A stretch of DNA of 64,000 nt from positions 1 to 64,000 of the forward strand of contig SWDT01000005.1 of NCBI GenBank assembly GCA_009193035.1, written 5' to 3'. A program made the position numbers and the translations under genes. The notes beneath the pieces are model-generated. The model was not told where the DNA came from. It was given only the letters and a program-made list of their open reading frames with translations, and made no database searches. The stretch comes from Halicephalobus mephisto (taxonomy: Eukaryota > Nematoda > Chromadorea > Rhabditida > Panagrolaimidae). Every line of letters begins with the position of its first letter. Positions within the stretch are counted from its first letter, which is position 1. Shown one piece after another: positions 24,501 to 34,086 of this stretch.

Positions 24501-26507
24501 CCTTCTGGAATCTTTCGAGATCTAGTGGAAGCTTCTAGAATTCGATATAAAGTTCTAGAATCTTCCGCAGTCCAGTAGAAACTTCTGGAATTTTCTAGAA
24601 TCTCAAAGTTTCCAGAATCAAGATCTAAGATCTTAGGAAATTTAAATTTCGTAACAGATTTCATTTCTGCTTTTTACAATAGTATTATTATACAAGTGGA
24701 AATTCTCAATCTATCGCTGTCCATTTCAGAAAGTGACTCCGGATGCCCTCTTCACCCTTTTCGGTACGTGACCGTCGTTTTATTTGACTTTAGTTAATTT
24801 ATAATTCTTCACTTTTCTCTGTGCTGCTAGAATCTAACACTTCAGAAACCCTAATTCTGTCTGATTACGGTAATTTTACAGGGGTCTATGGTGACGTGTT
24901 GCGGGTAAAGATCCTCTTCAACAAGAAGGACAATGCTTTGATACAGTATCAGGAACCACAACAAGCCCAACAAGGTTTTTTATTTTTTTTTAATTTCAGA
25001 ATTTGAAAAAATTTTAAATTTTAAATTTTAGAATTTAAAAAAATTTTTAGTTTTTAAATTTTTAAAAATTTCAAAGATTTTTTTTAATTTTAGAATTTAA
25101 AAAATTTTTTAGATTTTAAATTTTAAAATTTCAAAGAATTTTTAGATTTTTTTTAATTTTAGAATTTAAAAAAAAATTCTTAGTTTTTTAATTTTAGAAT
25201 TTTTTAGTTTCTTAAATTTTAAAATTTCAAAGAATTTTTAAATTTTTTTTTATTTTAGAATTTTTTAATTTCTTAAATTTTAAAATTTAAAAGAATTTTT
25301 TAAATTTTTTAAAATTAAAAAATTTTTTTTATATTCTAAAGTTTTTAATCTTTAAATTTTTTTTCAAATTTGATTTTTTATAGCTATTCAACATTTGGAC
25401 AAGATTCGCTGGCAAGACAGGGTCATCAGGGTGACCGGATCGAAGCACTCCAACGTCCAGATGCCCAAGGAAGGCCAGCCAGATGCGGGACTCACCAGGG
25501 ATTACAGTAATTCTTCTCTTCATAGATTCAAAAAACCAGGAAGCAAGAATTACATGAATATATATCCCCCCAGCAACACCCTCCATCTGTCCAACATTCC
25601 TCCTAACATCAGCGAAGAATTCCTCAGAACCGCTTTCGAAGAAAAAAAATTCGTCATTCAGGAATTCAAATTTTTCCAGTAAGTCATTTTACGAACATTG
25701 AAATTCTGGGGGAAAATTTAGAAGCTTCCGGAATCCAATGGAAGCTTCTGGAGTCTAAAATTTTAGATAATTTTTTTTTCAAACTTTTTCGAATTTTAAA
25801 GAAGAATTTCGAAATTGATAAAATTCAGAAGTTTCTAGAGTATATGAGAAAATACTAAAACTTTTGAAAAATTTACAGAATTTTCTAAAATTTTAGATAA
25901 TTTTTTTTTCAAATTTTTTCGAATTTTAAAGATTCTCAAAATTGATAAAATTCAGAATTTTCTAAAATCTTAGATAATTTTTTTCCAAACTTTTTCGAAT
26001 TTTAAAGATTCTCAAAATTGATAAAATTCAAAATTTTCTAGAATCCAGAAAAATTTCAAAAATAATTGAAAATATTTATAAATTTTTCGAAAATAATTTT
26101 TTTAATTTAAGGAATTTATTTTTCAAGTATAGTTTTATAAAAAAAAATTTATTTTTCAAGTATAGTTTCATAAAAAAAAATTAATTTTTTAAGTATAATT
26201 TTATAAAAAAAATTTATTCTTTAATTTAAAGAATTTATTTTTCAAGTATAGTTTCATAAAAAAATTTATTTTTAATTTAAGGAATTTATTTTTCAAGTAT
26301 AGTTTTATAAAAAAATTTATTTTTTAATTTTAAAGAATTTATTTCTCAAGTATAGTTTTACTTTTCAGACGGGATCACAAGATGGCTCTAGTCCAGCTCC
26401 CGGACACGGAATCCGCGATCAACGCCCTGATCGAGATGCACAACTACAAGCTGGCCGAAAACGCGCATTTGCGGGTGTCTTTCTCCAAGAAAGGGATCAA
26501 TCTGTGA
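9591..26507 (+). CDS. ptb-1: Polypyrimidine tract binding protein, four RRMs
   Basis: A nuclear RNA-binding regulator of alternative splicing that binds CU-rich pre-mRNA. Exons: 9591-9662 (exon begins at 9525), 12812-12913, 12957-13475, 22103-22444, 23103-23864, 24730-24763, 24882-24974, 25384-25678, 26369-26507; all phases agree and the total is about 785 aa. RRM1 (about residues 133-210) has [20 protein letters not shown] and [17 protein letters not shown]2 (about 390-470) has [20 protein letters not shown] and [17 protein letters not shown]3 (about 588-665) has [20 protein letters not shown]4 ends in [25 protein letters not shown] before RRM4 is a PTB hallmark. The N-terminal and inter-RRM linkers are Ala/Gln-rich and make it longer than human PTBP1. 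The start is uncertain because the frame is open upstream to 9525 and an alternative first exon exists at 12370. Confidence 0.93.
9755..10350. repeat. Left arm of long inverted duplication in ptb-1 intron
   Basis: This stretch of the first ptb-1 intron reappears in reverse orientation at 18890-19310. AGAATTTGTTGAATAATATT, TTTCACATATGAACAATGG and TTCATTTCAGTCACTATTTT all have exact complements there. The core around TCATTTCAGTCACTATTTTC is itself repeated about every 150-175 bp (near 9913, 10064, 10240), so the arm is a small tandem array. Confidence 0.85.
12370..12378 (+). other. ptb-1: Alternative first coding exon of ptb-1
   Basis: ATG CCG AAG is followed at once by a GTACTT donor (12379) and lies in phase 0. 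It can therefore join the exon at 12812 to give [13 protein letters not shown]. The preceding 200 bp (12170-12370) are less AT-rich than the flanks and look like a 5' leader or promoter. The upstream exon 9591-9662 joins the same acceptor in the same phase, so two promoters with different N-termini are plausible. There is no transcript support here. Confidence 0.4.
13665..14480. repeat. Foldback/palindromic AT array in ptb-1 intron
   Basis: About 800 bp of short palindromic words (TGATATATCA, ATATATCGATA). Two diverged units of about 176 bp containing ATTATATACGTCTGTGTATT lie at 13720-14040. They are followed by a 91-bp repeat whose GAATACAATCTATCTGAT begins near 14154, 14245 and 14336. The block is bounded by CGCAAAAAA (13680) and TTTTTTGTGTAT (14470), the same kind of end seen in the foldback elements at 27.5 kb and 60.8 kb. 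Confidence 0.75.
16425..17000. promoter_or_regulatory. Three GCCTCAGGC palindromes (AP-2-like sites)
   Basis: GCCTCAGGC occurs at 16425-16433, 16576-16584 and 16992-17000 inside a GC-balanced part of the ptb-1 intron. GCCNNNGGC palindromes are the binding pattern of AP-2 family factors, which nematodes have. Three exact copies in under 600 bp of AT-rich DNA is unusual. Binding is inferred, not shown. Confidence 0.3.
17160..17770. repeat. Tandem array with AACAGTAAATCTGATAAT core
   Basis: About six diverged copies of a unit of roughly 60-140 bp, each with AAAAACAGTAAATCTGATAAT or a close variant and TCAATTTTAAAAATAAAAA. The first copies include GACTCGC.CCGTCCTC, related to the 87-bp array at 51.66-52.1 kb. 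Non-coding, in the ptb-1 intron. Confidence 0.7.
18110..18540. repeat. 41-57-bp tandem repeat (AGGCTGGATTT)
   Basis: AGGCTGGATTT recurs near 18171, 18228, 18269, 18310, 18367, 18411 and 18467 with alternating spacing of about 41-44 and 57 bp. It is mixed with TTTTCGGACTTAGTAATTT and TTCGAATTCGAA. No coding role is evident. Confidence 0.8.
18890..19310. repeat. Right arm of long inverted duplication in ptb-1 intron
   Basis: Reverse complement of roughly 9755-10180, nearly identical over about 400 bp. It includes CATTGTTCATATGTGAAA and two copies of GAAAATAGTGACTGAAATGA (near 18995 and 19130). The two arms lie in different introns and bracket ptb-1 exons 12812-12913 and 12957-13475. Confidence 0.85.
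21280..21720. repeat. TTCTAGAAG-rich array (HSE-like) in ptb-1 intron
   Basis: A dense run of short units such as GATTCTAGAAGATTTGAGAAG. The palindrome TTCTAGAA, which is the inverted nGAAn core of heat-shock elements, occurs about five times. Similar arrays lie at 24060-24620, 26640-27380, 47770-48380 and 53900-54540. Tandem HSEs of this form are known from Caenorhabditis Helitrons; whether these bind HSF-1 is not known. Confidence 0.6.
22157..22173 (+). other. Perfect tRNA T-arm motif inside ptb-1 exon
   Basis: GGGGGTTCGAATCCCCC forms a 5-bp stem with a 7-base TTCGAAT loop, exactly a tRNA T-arm and a consensus B box (GGTTCGAATCC). It is read in frame as part of AGGSNPPG in the exon 22103-22444. 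AGAGG just upstream and CCTCT just downstream could extend the pairing. No A box or complete tRNA is visible, so this is either coincidence or the 3' half of a tRNA taken into the exon. Confidence 0.6.
22490..22890. repeat. GAAGTCAAATTTC-type minisatellite
   Basis: Directly after the exon ending at 22444 lies a run of about 16-20-bp units of the form CAAAGTCGAATTTCGAA. It alternates GAAGTC and TTCGAA words. The same low-complexity family fills 28480-29340. Non-coding intron sequence. Confidence 0.8.
24060..24620. repeat. TTCTAGAATCTTCC-type array in ptb-1 intron
   Basis: Short diverged units combining TCTAGAATCTTCCAGAAT and TTTAGTAGAAGCTTCTGGAA, belonging to the TTCTAGAA family. The open frame at 24064-24270 is an artefact of this repeat. 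Confidence 0.75.
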
Positions 26508-28479
26508 AGAACAAATGAGTTGTGAACAAATTAGTCCATTGACCGGTCTCCAACTAGGAAAAGCGCTTTCATCCGTTATTCTAATCTGAGTTGTCGATTT
26601 TTTTAATTTCAATTTTTCGGAATTTTCGATTTTTAATAACATGGGGTTTTAGAATTATGAAAAAATTTTTGGAATTCAATGGAAAATCGGAGTTTTCAGA
26701 AGTCTATAAGAAGATTCGGAATTTTATGGAACTTCTGAAAATTTCTAGGATTTTTTGAGTGTTTCTGGAGGAATTTTTGGAAATTTCTAGAGTTTTCCAG
26801 AAGTTTGCAGAAGAATTGGGAATTTTATCAGAGCTTCTGGAGATTTCTAGACTTCTAAAAACTTCAGAATTTTATGAATATTTAGAATTTTGAGAAACTT
26901 CTAGAATCCAATAAAAACTTCTAAAATTTTCCACAATTTTATGGAAGGAATCAGAGCTTCTAGAATTTTCTAAAATCCTTTAAAATTTTCAGAATTTTAT
27001 AAAGACAGAAATTTGAAAAATTTTGAGAAACTTCTAGAATCCAATAAAAACTTCTAAAATTTTCTAGAATTCTATAGAAGGAATCAGAATTTTTGAAATT
27101 TTCTAAAATTCTTTAAAAATTCCAGAATTTTATAAGTATTTAGAAATTTGAAGAATTTTGAGAAACTTCTAAAATTTAACAGAAATTTCTAAAATTTTCT
27201 AGAATTTTTGAAATTTTCTAAAATTCTTTAAAAATTTCAGAATTTTACGAAGACTTCTAGAAATTTCTGAAACCTCAACGTCTTATAACTTTCTAGAATC
27301 TCATAAAAATCCTCAAAATTTCATTAAAGTCCCCAGAATCCACTAAAATTCCAAAATTTTCTAAAATCTCGAAAATTTTCCAAAATTGTACAAAAAATCA
27401 GAATTAACACCTAAAACTCCAAATTCTAAAAACTAAAAAACTATTTTAAAATCGGCAGCTAAAATCCTAATCTTTTTTTCGAGCTTTATGCAGCACTTTT
27501 CCCGGACTCGAGCTTGACGTCTTGCACTCGCACCACACACAAAAAGTAACTTTTGGTTCAGTAAAACATGCAAATCGTCATTATTTTTATAATTTAATCA
27601 CAAATATTAATAATCTTAAAAATGTGACGGTTGTGGTATATTTCGCAATTATTAAGAGACAAAAGTTGGGTTTTTTTTGTGTATAATATACTAGTACATA
27701 AAATAGCTTTAATATATCGGATGTACTGTATTCAATACATCGATACATTGAGCTAATATTAGTGTACTATATATACACAAAAAAGTAACTTTTGGTTCAG
27801 TAAAAATCGCAAATCGTCATTATTTTTATAATTTTCGTTATAAATGTTAAATAATCCTAAAAATGTGACGATTGTGTTGTATTTCGCAATTGTTACGAGA
27901 CAAAAGTTATATTTTTTTGTGTATAATATACTAATACATTAAAATAGCTTTAATGTACCGGATGTACTGTATTCAATACATCGATATATTGAGTTAATAT
28001 TAGTGTACTGTATACACACAAAAAGTACTTAGTTCAGTAACAAATGCAAATCACAAATGTCAATTATATAAAATTTGATGATTGTTATATTTCGCAATCG
28101 TTACGGGACCAAAAGTTGTGTTTTTTGTGTGCATATCGCCGTAAATCCGAGATCCAAGAAGACACATATCACGCTCGGTCTTCGCCTCGCGAAACCCCAC
28201 CACATCTTCGCCGGCTTTTCCACTGAAAAGCTATCATATCCCATTTATTGAAGCTTCTCTTCTTTCACATCAACTTTTGCTTTACAATTTTTATCCCATC
28301 TTCGTTCTTTACGTTTCCGGTTGTCTTTACGTAAATAAGTCATTTCTACAAACATCGAAATGAGTAAAAATTATTATTTTTATATTTCTGTTAGTTTAAT
28401 GTAGTTTTAAAAAAGTAAATAAAAATAAATATTCACAAAGAAAGTAAATTTACAAAATTCTGTTCCGTTTTATCAAAGT
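26508..28479. other. ptb-1 3' flank: TTCTAGAA array and foldback elements
   Basis: 26508-26600 is single-copy and probably includes the ptb-1 3' UTR. 26640-27380 is another TTCTAGAATCC/TTTTCTAGAAT array. 27470-27535 and 28130-28340 are balanced islands with no recognised gene; the second (CGCTCGGTCTTCGCCTCGCG) could be promoter sequence or a distal 3' UTR. The foldback elements between them are listed separately. Confidence 0.55.
27536..28133. repeat. Three ACACAAAAAA-ended foldback elements in tandem
   Basis: Three related inverted-repeat elements at about 27536-27684, 27774-27924 and 28013-28133. Each starts ACACAAAAAGTAACTTTTG and ends with the near-complement AAAGTT..TTTTTTGTGTA. Each also has an inner pair AATCGTCA..TGTGACGATT. 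They are separated by about 90-bp spacers with AATACATCGATACATTGAG. Relatives are at 60822-60982 and 61081-61240. MITE-like and non-coding. Confidence 0.8.
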
Positions 28480-29340
28480 TGACGATCAAAATTCGAAGTT
28501 GAAGTTCAAGGTAAAAATTCGAAGTCAAATTTTGAGGTCGAAGTTCGAAATAAAAATTCAAAATAAAAATTCAAAGTCGAAGTTCAAAATAAAAATTCAA
28601 AGTCAAAATTCAAGGCAAAAATTCAAAGTCAAAGTTCGAAGTCAAAATTCAAAGTCAAAGTTTGAGGTCGAAGTTAAAGTTGGTGGTCAGAGTCTGAAAT
28701 TAAAGTTCAACTTTAAAGTTGACAGTTAGAGTTCGAGGTTGAAGTCAAAGTTGACAATCATAATTCAATATCGACATCAAAGTTAAAGTTTAAAATCAAA
28801 GTTAGAGATCAAAACCAATGTTGGCAGTCAGAGTTTAAAATCAACTTCGACTTTAAATTGGTTTCGAACTATGATTGTTAACTTTGATTTCAATCTTAAA
28901 CTGTGAATCTCAACTTCGACCTCAATTTCAAACTATGATTTCGAGTTCAAATTTTCAACTTTGGGTTCAAACTGACTTCGAACTATGATCGTTAACTTTG
29001 AGATTGAGGTTGAAATCGACAGTCAGTTTGAGGGTCAAAATCAAACTTTGGTTTCGACTTCAAAATGTCAACTTTGACTTCAAACTTTAAATTTAAACTT
29101 TGATTTTGAAATTTCAACTTGGAATTCAAACTTTGATTTCAAACTTCGACTTCAAAATATCAACTTTGATTTTAAACTTCGACTTCAAAATGTCAACTTC
29201 GAATTCAAACTTCGAATTCAAACTTCGACTTCAAACTGTCAACTTTGACTTCAAACTTTAAATTTAAACTTCGACTTTGACTTCAGACTTTAAATTTAAA
29301 CTTTGATTTCAAAATATCAGCTTTGAATCCAAACTTTGAA
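28480..29340. repeat. Long minisatellite of GAAGTT/CAAAGTC words
   Basis: About 860 bp made of 12-18-bp units (AAAATTCAAAGTC, TTCGAACTTCAAC and variants). Orientation flips midway, near 28850, so the array as a whole is a large imperfect palindrome. The 76-codon frame at 28499 is purely Lys/Ser repeat composition and is not a gene. Confidence 0.85.
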
Positions 29341-29715
29341 AACATAAAAACACTACGTTTCGAAAAGAAACTCAACTTATTTTACATGATTTCTTCAATA
29401 CTAAAATGAAAATTAATGTTTTTGTATTTTTGTTAATTTATATTTTTCAAAAATTAAAAAAATAAATATTTAAATTTCAGAAAATTTGGGTTTCGAAAAG
29501 AAAAATTAATTTTTATTGTTTACTTTTAATTTTCAGTTTCCTTTTTACACAAAAAAGTAATTTGAAAATTGTGATTTTATTTTTTTTATTTTCGAAATGT
29601 TAAAAAAGTTTAATTTAAAAAAATGTTATTTGAAAAATCCGGGTCTCGAAACGAAAACTTGATTTTTATTTTTCGCTGATTTTTGAATTTTTTGTTTTTT
29701 TAATTTCCTCAAAAA

Positions 29716-31956
29716 ATGGACGTTAACGAAGTTGTTTTTCTCGATTCTGATTCTGATTCTGGTTCTGATGAAGTGGATTTAGATTTATCCGATTCTGACG
29801 ACATTAAAAAAGATGAATTTGTAATTTTTTATATATCATTATTTTTCGCAATTAACTTTTTAGATTTCTCCAGAACTGAAAATCGACGAATACCTCTTCG
29901 ATGCTGCTTCTGACTTCGTTTCTGATGTAGGAGATTCAACTTCGATTATTTCCTGGAAGTCCGCTCGGGAAACTACGACGAGCAGAGAAGTTTCCTCAGA
30001 TTTGGAAGTAGAACCAGATTCAGAATCCCTGCAGTCAGATTTCTCCGATGACGATATTAATGACGATTCTGACATCAAGACGACGGTGCTTGAAGCTTCT
30101 GGTTCGAGTACTGAAGGCGAATTATCGGAAAAAAGCATCGACATCGACGAACTTTCGGATTTTGCCGACCTTGAGGGCAGTGTAGTTGTGGACGAGCTTA
30201 CGGATTTCTCAGACCTGGAATTTGAAGGTAACATTGCTGACGAATCTCTCGACATTGACAACAAGCAGAATATTGCCGATCAAGTTTCTGTAAACTCTAA
30301 TTTTGAGAAGAACGTTTTCAATCAGCTTCGAAATTCCGATTCTATCATTCTGGACGAAATTTCTCAGTTTGCAGATGATGAAAAAGAACGAAACTACTCC
30401 GATGAGAATGTAATTTCCAATAAATCCCGAAATGGAAACGGAAATTTCGAGAAAAATTCAATTTTTAATGAATTATCCGATGACGGAAGATATAACGGAT
30501 TGTTTAACTTTGCTGACTACGTATTTAGTTTGTTAGAAAATCCCGAAAATGAAAACGATGCTGTTGATTTGGCGGATATATCTTCTCAGGTTTGGATTTT
30601 TTTCATATACAGTAGAACTTGGATATAAGATACTCCTTAGAGACCGGGCAAAGCTTATCTTTAACAAAGGATATATCATAGCGGGGGTAAATTTGAAGAC
30701 AAACTAACCAAATTCATTCATTCAAGTCGTATGCTATAACAAGAGATATGTTATAACGAGGACATTTCATATCCAAGTTCTACTGTATTATATTTCATCT
30801 TTTTTCCTTTAAAATAATTACAAAATACCTAGTTCTATATAGTCGAACTTGGATATAAGATACTCCTTAGAGACCGGAGCAAGGCGTATGTTATAAGAAA
30901 GGATATATTATAGCAGAGTAAATTTAAAAACAGACTAACTAACTAAACTCATTCAAGTTGTATGCTATAACAAGAGATATGTTATAACGAGGGTATCTTA
31001 TATCCAAGTTCTACTGTATTAAGCTAGTTATTTCCAGGAAAACGACGACGACGACGACTTGGGTGCTGCGCTTGAACAATTGGATATCCTGTCGACTCCG
31101 GTAATCGCCGACGATGTTGTTTTCGATGATCCTGAATTCGCTGTTTTTAACGAGTTTTTGAATCGAAAACGTGGATCTAAATTGTCTACTGTGGTCAAGG
31201 AATTCATGACGATCGGCGATATTCCTTCTCGTTTGATCCGGCTGAATAAGCATGGTTTGTCGTTTGTTAATTAATTTTTAATTTTATTCCACTTTTAGAA
31301 CTCGAGATTGAGCTGAGTGAGTACGTCGTGAGGAAACAGAAAGCTTGGCGATACAGACAACTAGAAAAATGTTATTTTTCAATCGACGGAAATCCAAAAC
31401 TTCAAAAATTCAAAACAGTCGTCAATGAAGATGACTTTGTTCGTCGTCCACTCGGTGAGGAAGTTGCTGAAGACAACCCAACAAGCCATTCAACGACAGG
31501 ATTCAAGAACGAGGTTCTATCTTCTGTCGGAAATATCCAAGAACAAAGCAACCAAGCCAGAAACGACGTTCATCCATCATCCGTAGGAAATGACGACGAC
31601 GACATCATTTTCCTCGAAGTAAGAAAGACTCCACAATCTCCGGGAGGTCAACTTACTCAAGATAGGAACTTCAGTGGTGATGGGAAGGACATGGGATACT
31701 GTAACCATGACAGAAAACGACCCTCGTTACCTCTTGAAGACGAACGTCCGCCTAAGCTGTCGCGTGTGTCTCCAATTTCCGTCGACGAAACACCTGATGT
31801 AGATAATCAACGTTCGAATCTACCTAAAAATCACCCTTCTAATACGTCTATGGTTTGAATCACTTTATTTAATAATTATAATTTAAATATTTTCAGAATT
31901 CAACGAGGATTTGTCGAGATCCCAATCGAAAAATCGAAGTTGTCACTATCGATTAG
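29716..31956 (+). CDS. Acidic protein with SUMO-interaction-like motifs, unknown family
   Basis: Not recognised as a known family. Exons: 29716-29820, 29864-30589, 31038-31254, 31299-31852, 31897-31956; phases match and give about 553 aa. The first half is very acidic (SDSDSGSDEVDLDLSDSDD) and repeats a short motif: ELSDFADLEG, ELTDFSDLEF, EISQFADDEK. Hydrophobic cores flanked by acids, VVFLDSDSD at the start and DDDIIFLEV in exon 4, fit the SUMO-interacting motif pattern; the end (KIEVVTID) is similar. The part around residues 325-400 is less acidic and basic/aromatic (RKQKAWRYRQLEK) and may fold. A nuclear, SUMO-linked role is inference. The ATG at 29716 follows CTCAAAAA. rnf-113 starts 347 bp downstream on the same strand. 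Confidence 0.8.
30610..30785. mobile_element. Tigger/pogo-like MITE, copy 1
   Basis: A 176-bp non-coding element with inverted ends CAGTAGAACTTGGATAT and ATATCCAAGTTCTACTG, flanked by TA on both sides (30608-30609 and 30786-30787). CAGTAGAAC..-type ends with TA duplication fit the Tc1/pogo (Tigger) group. It sits in the second intron of the acidic-protein gene. Confidence 0.82.
30840..31016. mobile_element. Tigger/pogo-like MITE, copy 2
   Basis: A 177-bp second copy 54 bp downstream in the same orientation, sharing CTTAGAGACCGG and ATGCTATAACAAGAGATATG with copy 1. Its left end has drifted (TAGTCGAACTTGGATAT), while the right end is intact and followed by TA. The next exon's acceptor lies only 20 bp beyond its right end. 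Confidence 0.8.
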
Positions 31957-32303
31957 TTTTTTGTAATTTAAACATGATGAAAATTATATCATTTTTAGAC
32001 AAATCACACAATAAGGAAATTTTAAATCTGAAATTATATTTTTTATGATAAATATGGATTTCGATTTTTTGAAATTTTTAAATTTCTATGTAAAAAATAA
32101 AATTTCCAAAAATGATAAACCTGAAAATTTACAATTAAAATAAATTTGTTTTTTTTTACTATTTTTTAAATAAAAATAATTTTAAATTCATATTATGAGA
32201 ATTTCGCAATTTTTTAATTTTTCTTTTTTGGCGTTTTGTGGCTTTGATGCCAAATGAAATCTTCTTGTTGTTTCGAAATTTGCCTTCAAGAATTTTGATA
32301 AAA

Positions 32304-34035
32304 ATGTCCGAATCTCCAGATGACCGTCCAGTTGCCGTGTTTCGTAAAACTGGCAGAGTATTTTCTGGAAGAAAACGAGAAGCTCCGAAGAAAAGTTCCA
32401 GTGATAATTCATCTGAAGAAGATACGGGTATTTCAGCATCTGCCATTCAATCCAAAATACAAGCCAAAAAGAAAGGAAAATGGGTTCAATCGGTATGTTT
32501 TTCTAATTTTTAGGATTTTAAACTTCCTAAATTTCAATTTCCATATATTAAATCCTGAAATTTTTTAATTTAATAGGTTTAAATTCCCTAAATTTCAATT
32601 TCCATATATTAAATCCTGAAATTTTTGAATTTTTATGATTTTAAACTTCCTAAATTTCGATTTCCATATATTAAATCCTGAAATTTTTGAATTTTTAGGA
32701 TTTTAAACTTCCTAAATTTCAATTTTCATATATTAAATCCTAAAATTTTTGAATTTAATAGATCTAAATTTCCTAAATTTCAATTTTCATATGTTAAATT
32801 CCAAAATTTTCAAGTTTTCATAGATCTAAACTTCCTAAATTTCAATTTTCATATATAAAATTCCGGAATTTCTTCTATTTTAATTTTTACATGTTGATTT
32901 TCTAATTTTTTAAGTTGTCATTTCAAAAGTCTTATGGTTTCTCAATTTTAAGTTTCAAATTCTTAGAAAATCAAAAACATAAACATTAAGTGTTAATTCT
33001 TTAATTTCTATAATGTTTAAGTTTTGTAAATCTAATGTTTAAAACATTATATTTTTGATATTTTAATTTTCAGACTAGACGGAGAAAGGACAATGAAGAG
33101 GAGGAGGAAGAAGAAAGTAGTGATTCTTCTGAATCCAATTCTAAACCGAAGTTCGAACTGACCGTCAAGTATTCTTCTTCTGGAGCCGGGAAAGCCGGTC
33201 CCAGTGACATGGGAGCCACGAAACGGACCGAACATGATACTGAATACGACAGGGACGCTCAAGCTCAGTTTGAACGTATCCAGAAGCAACTGGAAGAAGA
33301 CGCGAAAGTTGAGCCCCTCGCCGGTGGTAGTACGGAAAAAGTTAGTTTATTTTTTACTTTCATATATCGAATTCCTCTAATTTCCAGATTTACCGAGGTC
33401 AAGCTATGTATGGAACAAGTTTCAAGACTGGCAACGCCAAAGGGAATGCTACTTCTGGACTGGTGAAGTTAGGACCAATAAGAGCGACTCAATACATGAG
33501 ATCTTCGATCCGATGGGATTACGCTCCGGACATATGCAAAGATTACAAGGAAACTGGATTTTGTACTTTTGGAGACTCCTGTAAGTTTTTACATGACCGA
33601 AGTGACTACAAACATGGATGGGAACTCGAACGGGATTGGGAGGAAGGAAAACTAAAAGAATCCAAAGAAGACGAATTTTTGATTTCCAGTGAAGAAGACG
33701 AAGAAGATCTACCATTTGCTTGCTATATCTGTAGGAAAGATTTCGTAGATCCAATGGTAACGAAGTGTAATCACTATTTTTGCGAAATTTGTGCTATTAA
33801 CAACTGTAAGAAGAAATGTCCTATTTGTGGCGCAAAAACGAATGGTATTCTGACTTATGCTAAGAATCTCCAGAAGAAATTGAAAGAACGACAAACAAGG
33901 AAAGAAAAAGAACCTCAAGAAGGATCTGAATCTGAAGAACTTCCGGAAGAAACAGTCATGGGAAATGAGGAATCTGAAGATAATCAAGGTGAAGATGAAC
34001 ATCGAGAACAAAATGAAGAACAGTTTTCTGAATAA
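32304..34035 (+). CDS. rnf-113: RNF113/CWC24-type CCCH and RING zinc finger protein
   Basis: Spliceosome-associated protein with an E3-ligase-type RING, orthologous to human RNF113A and yeast Cwc24. Exons 32304-32492, 33074-33340 and 33388-34035 are all in phase 0 and give 367 aa. The N-terminus starts RPVAVFRKTGRVFSGRK and is followed by Ser/Glu-rich sequence. IYRGQ..GPIRATQYMRSSIRWDY leads into the CCCH finger with Cys202, Cys211, Cys217 and His221 (C-x8-C-x5-C-x3-H, with KDYKETGFC.FGDSCKFLHD). The C3HC4 RING uses Cys264, 267, 279, His281, Cys284, 287, 296 and 299, all present. The tail is Glu-rich. Length is close to the human protein (343 aa). Its stop lies 51 bp from the convergent CAAP1-like gene, so the 3' UTRs probably overlap. 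Confidence 0.96.
32520..32885. repeat. ~60-bp tandem repeat in rnf-113 intron 1
   Basis: Six diverged copies of a unit with AAACTTCCTAAATTTCAATT and CATATATTAAATCCTGAAA. Non-coding. The rest of the intron to 33073 is plain AT-rich DNA. Confidence 0.85.
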
Positions 34036-34086
34036 CTTTTATTTTGTGAGCACGGGATATGAAGTCGAGATCAATTATAAGAAATT

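Noticed and set aside
28499..28729. 76-codon Lys/Ser-rich frame
   Set aside because: Built from 12-18-bp minisatellite units; no unique sequence.
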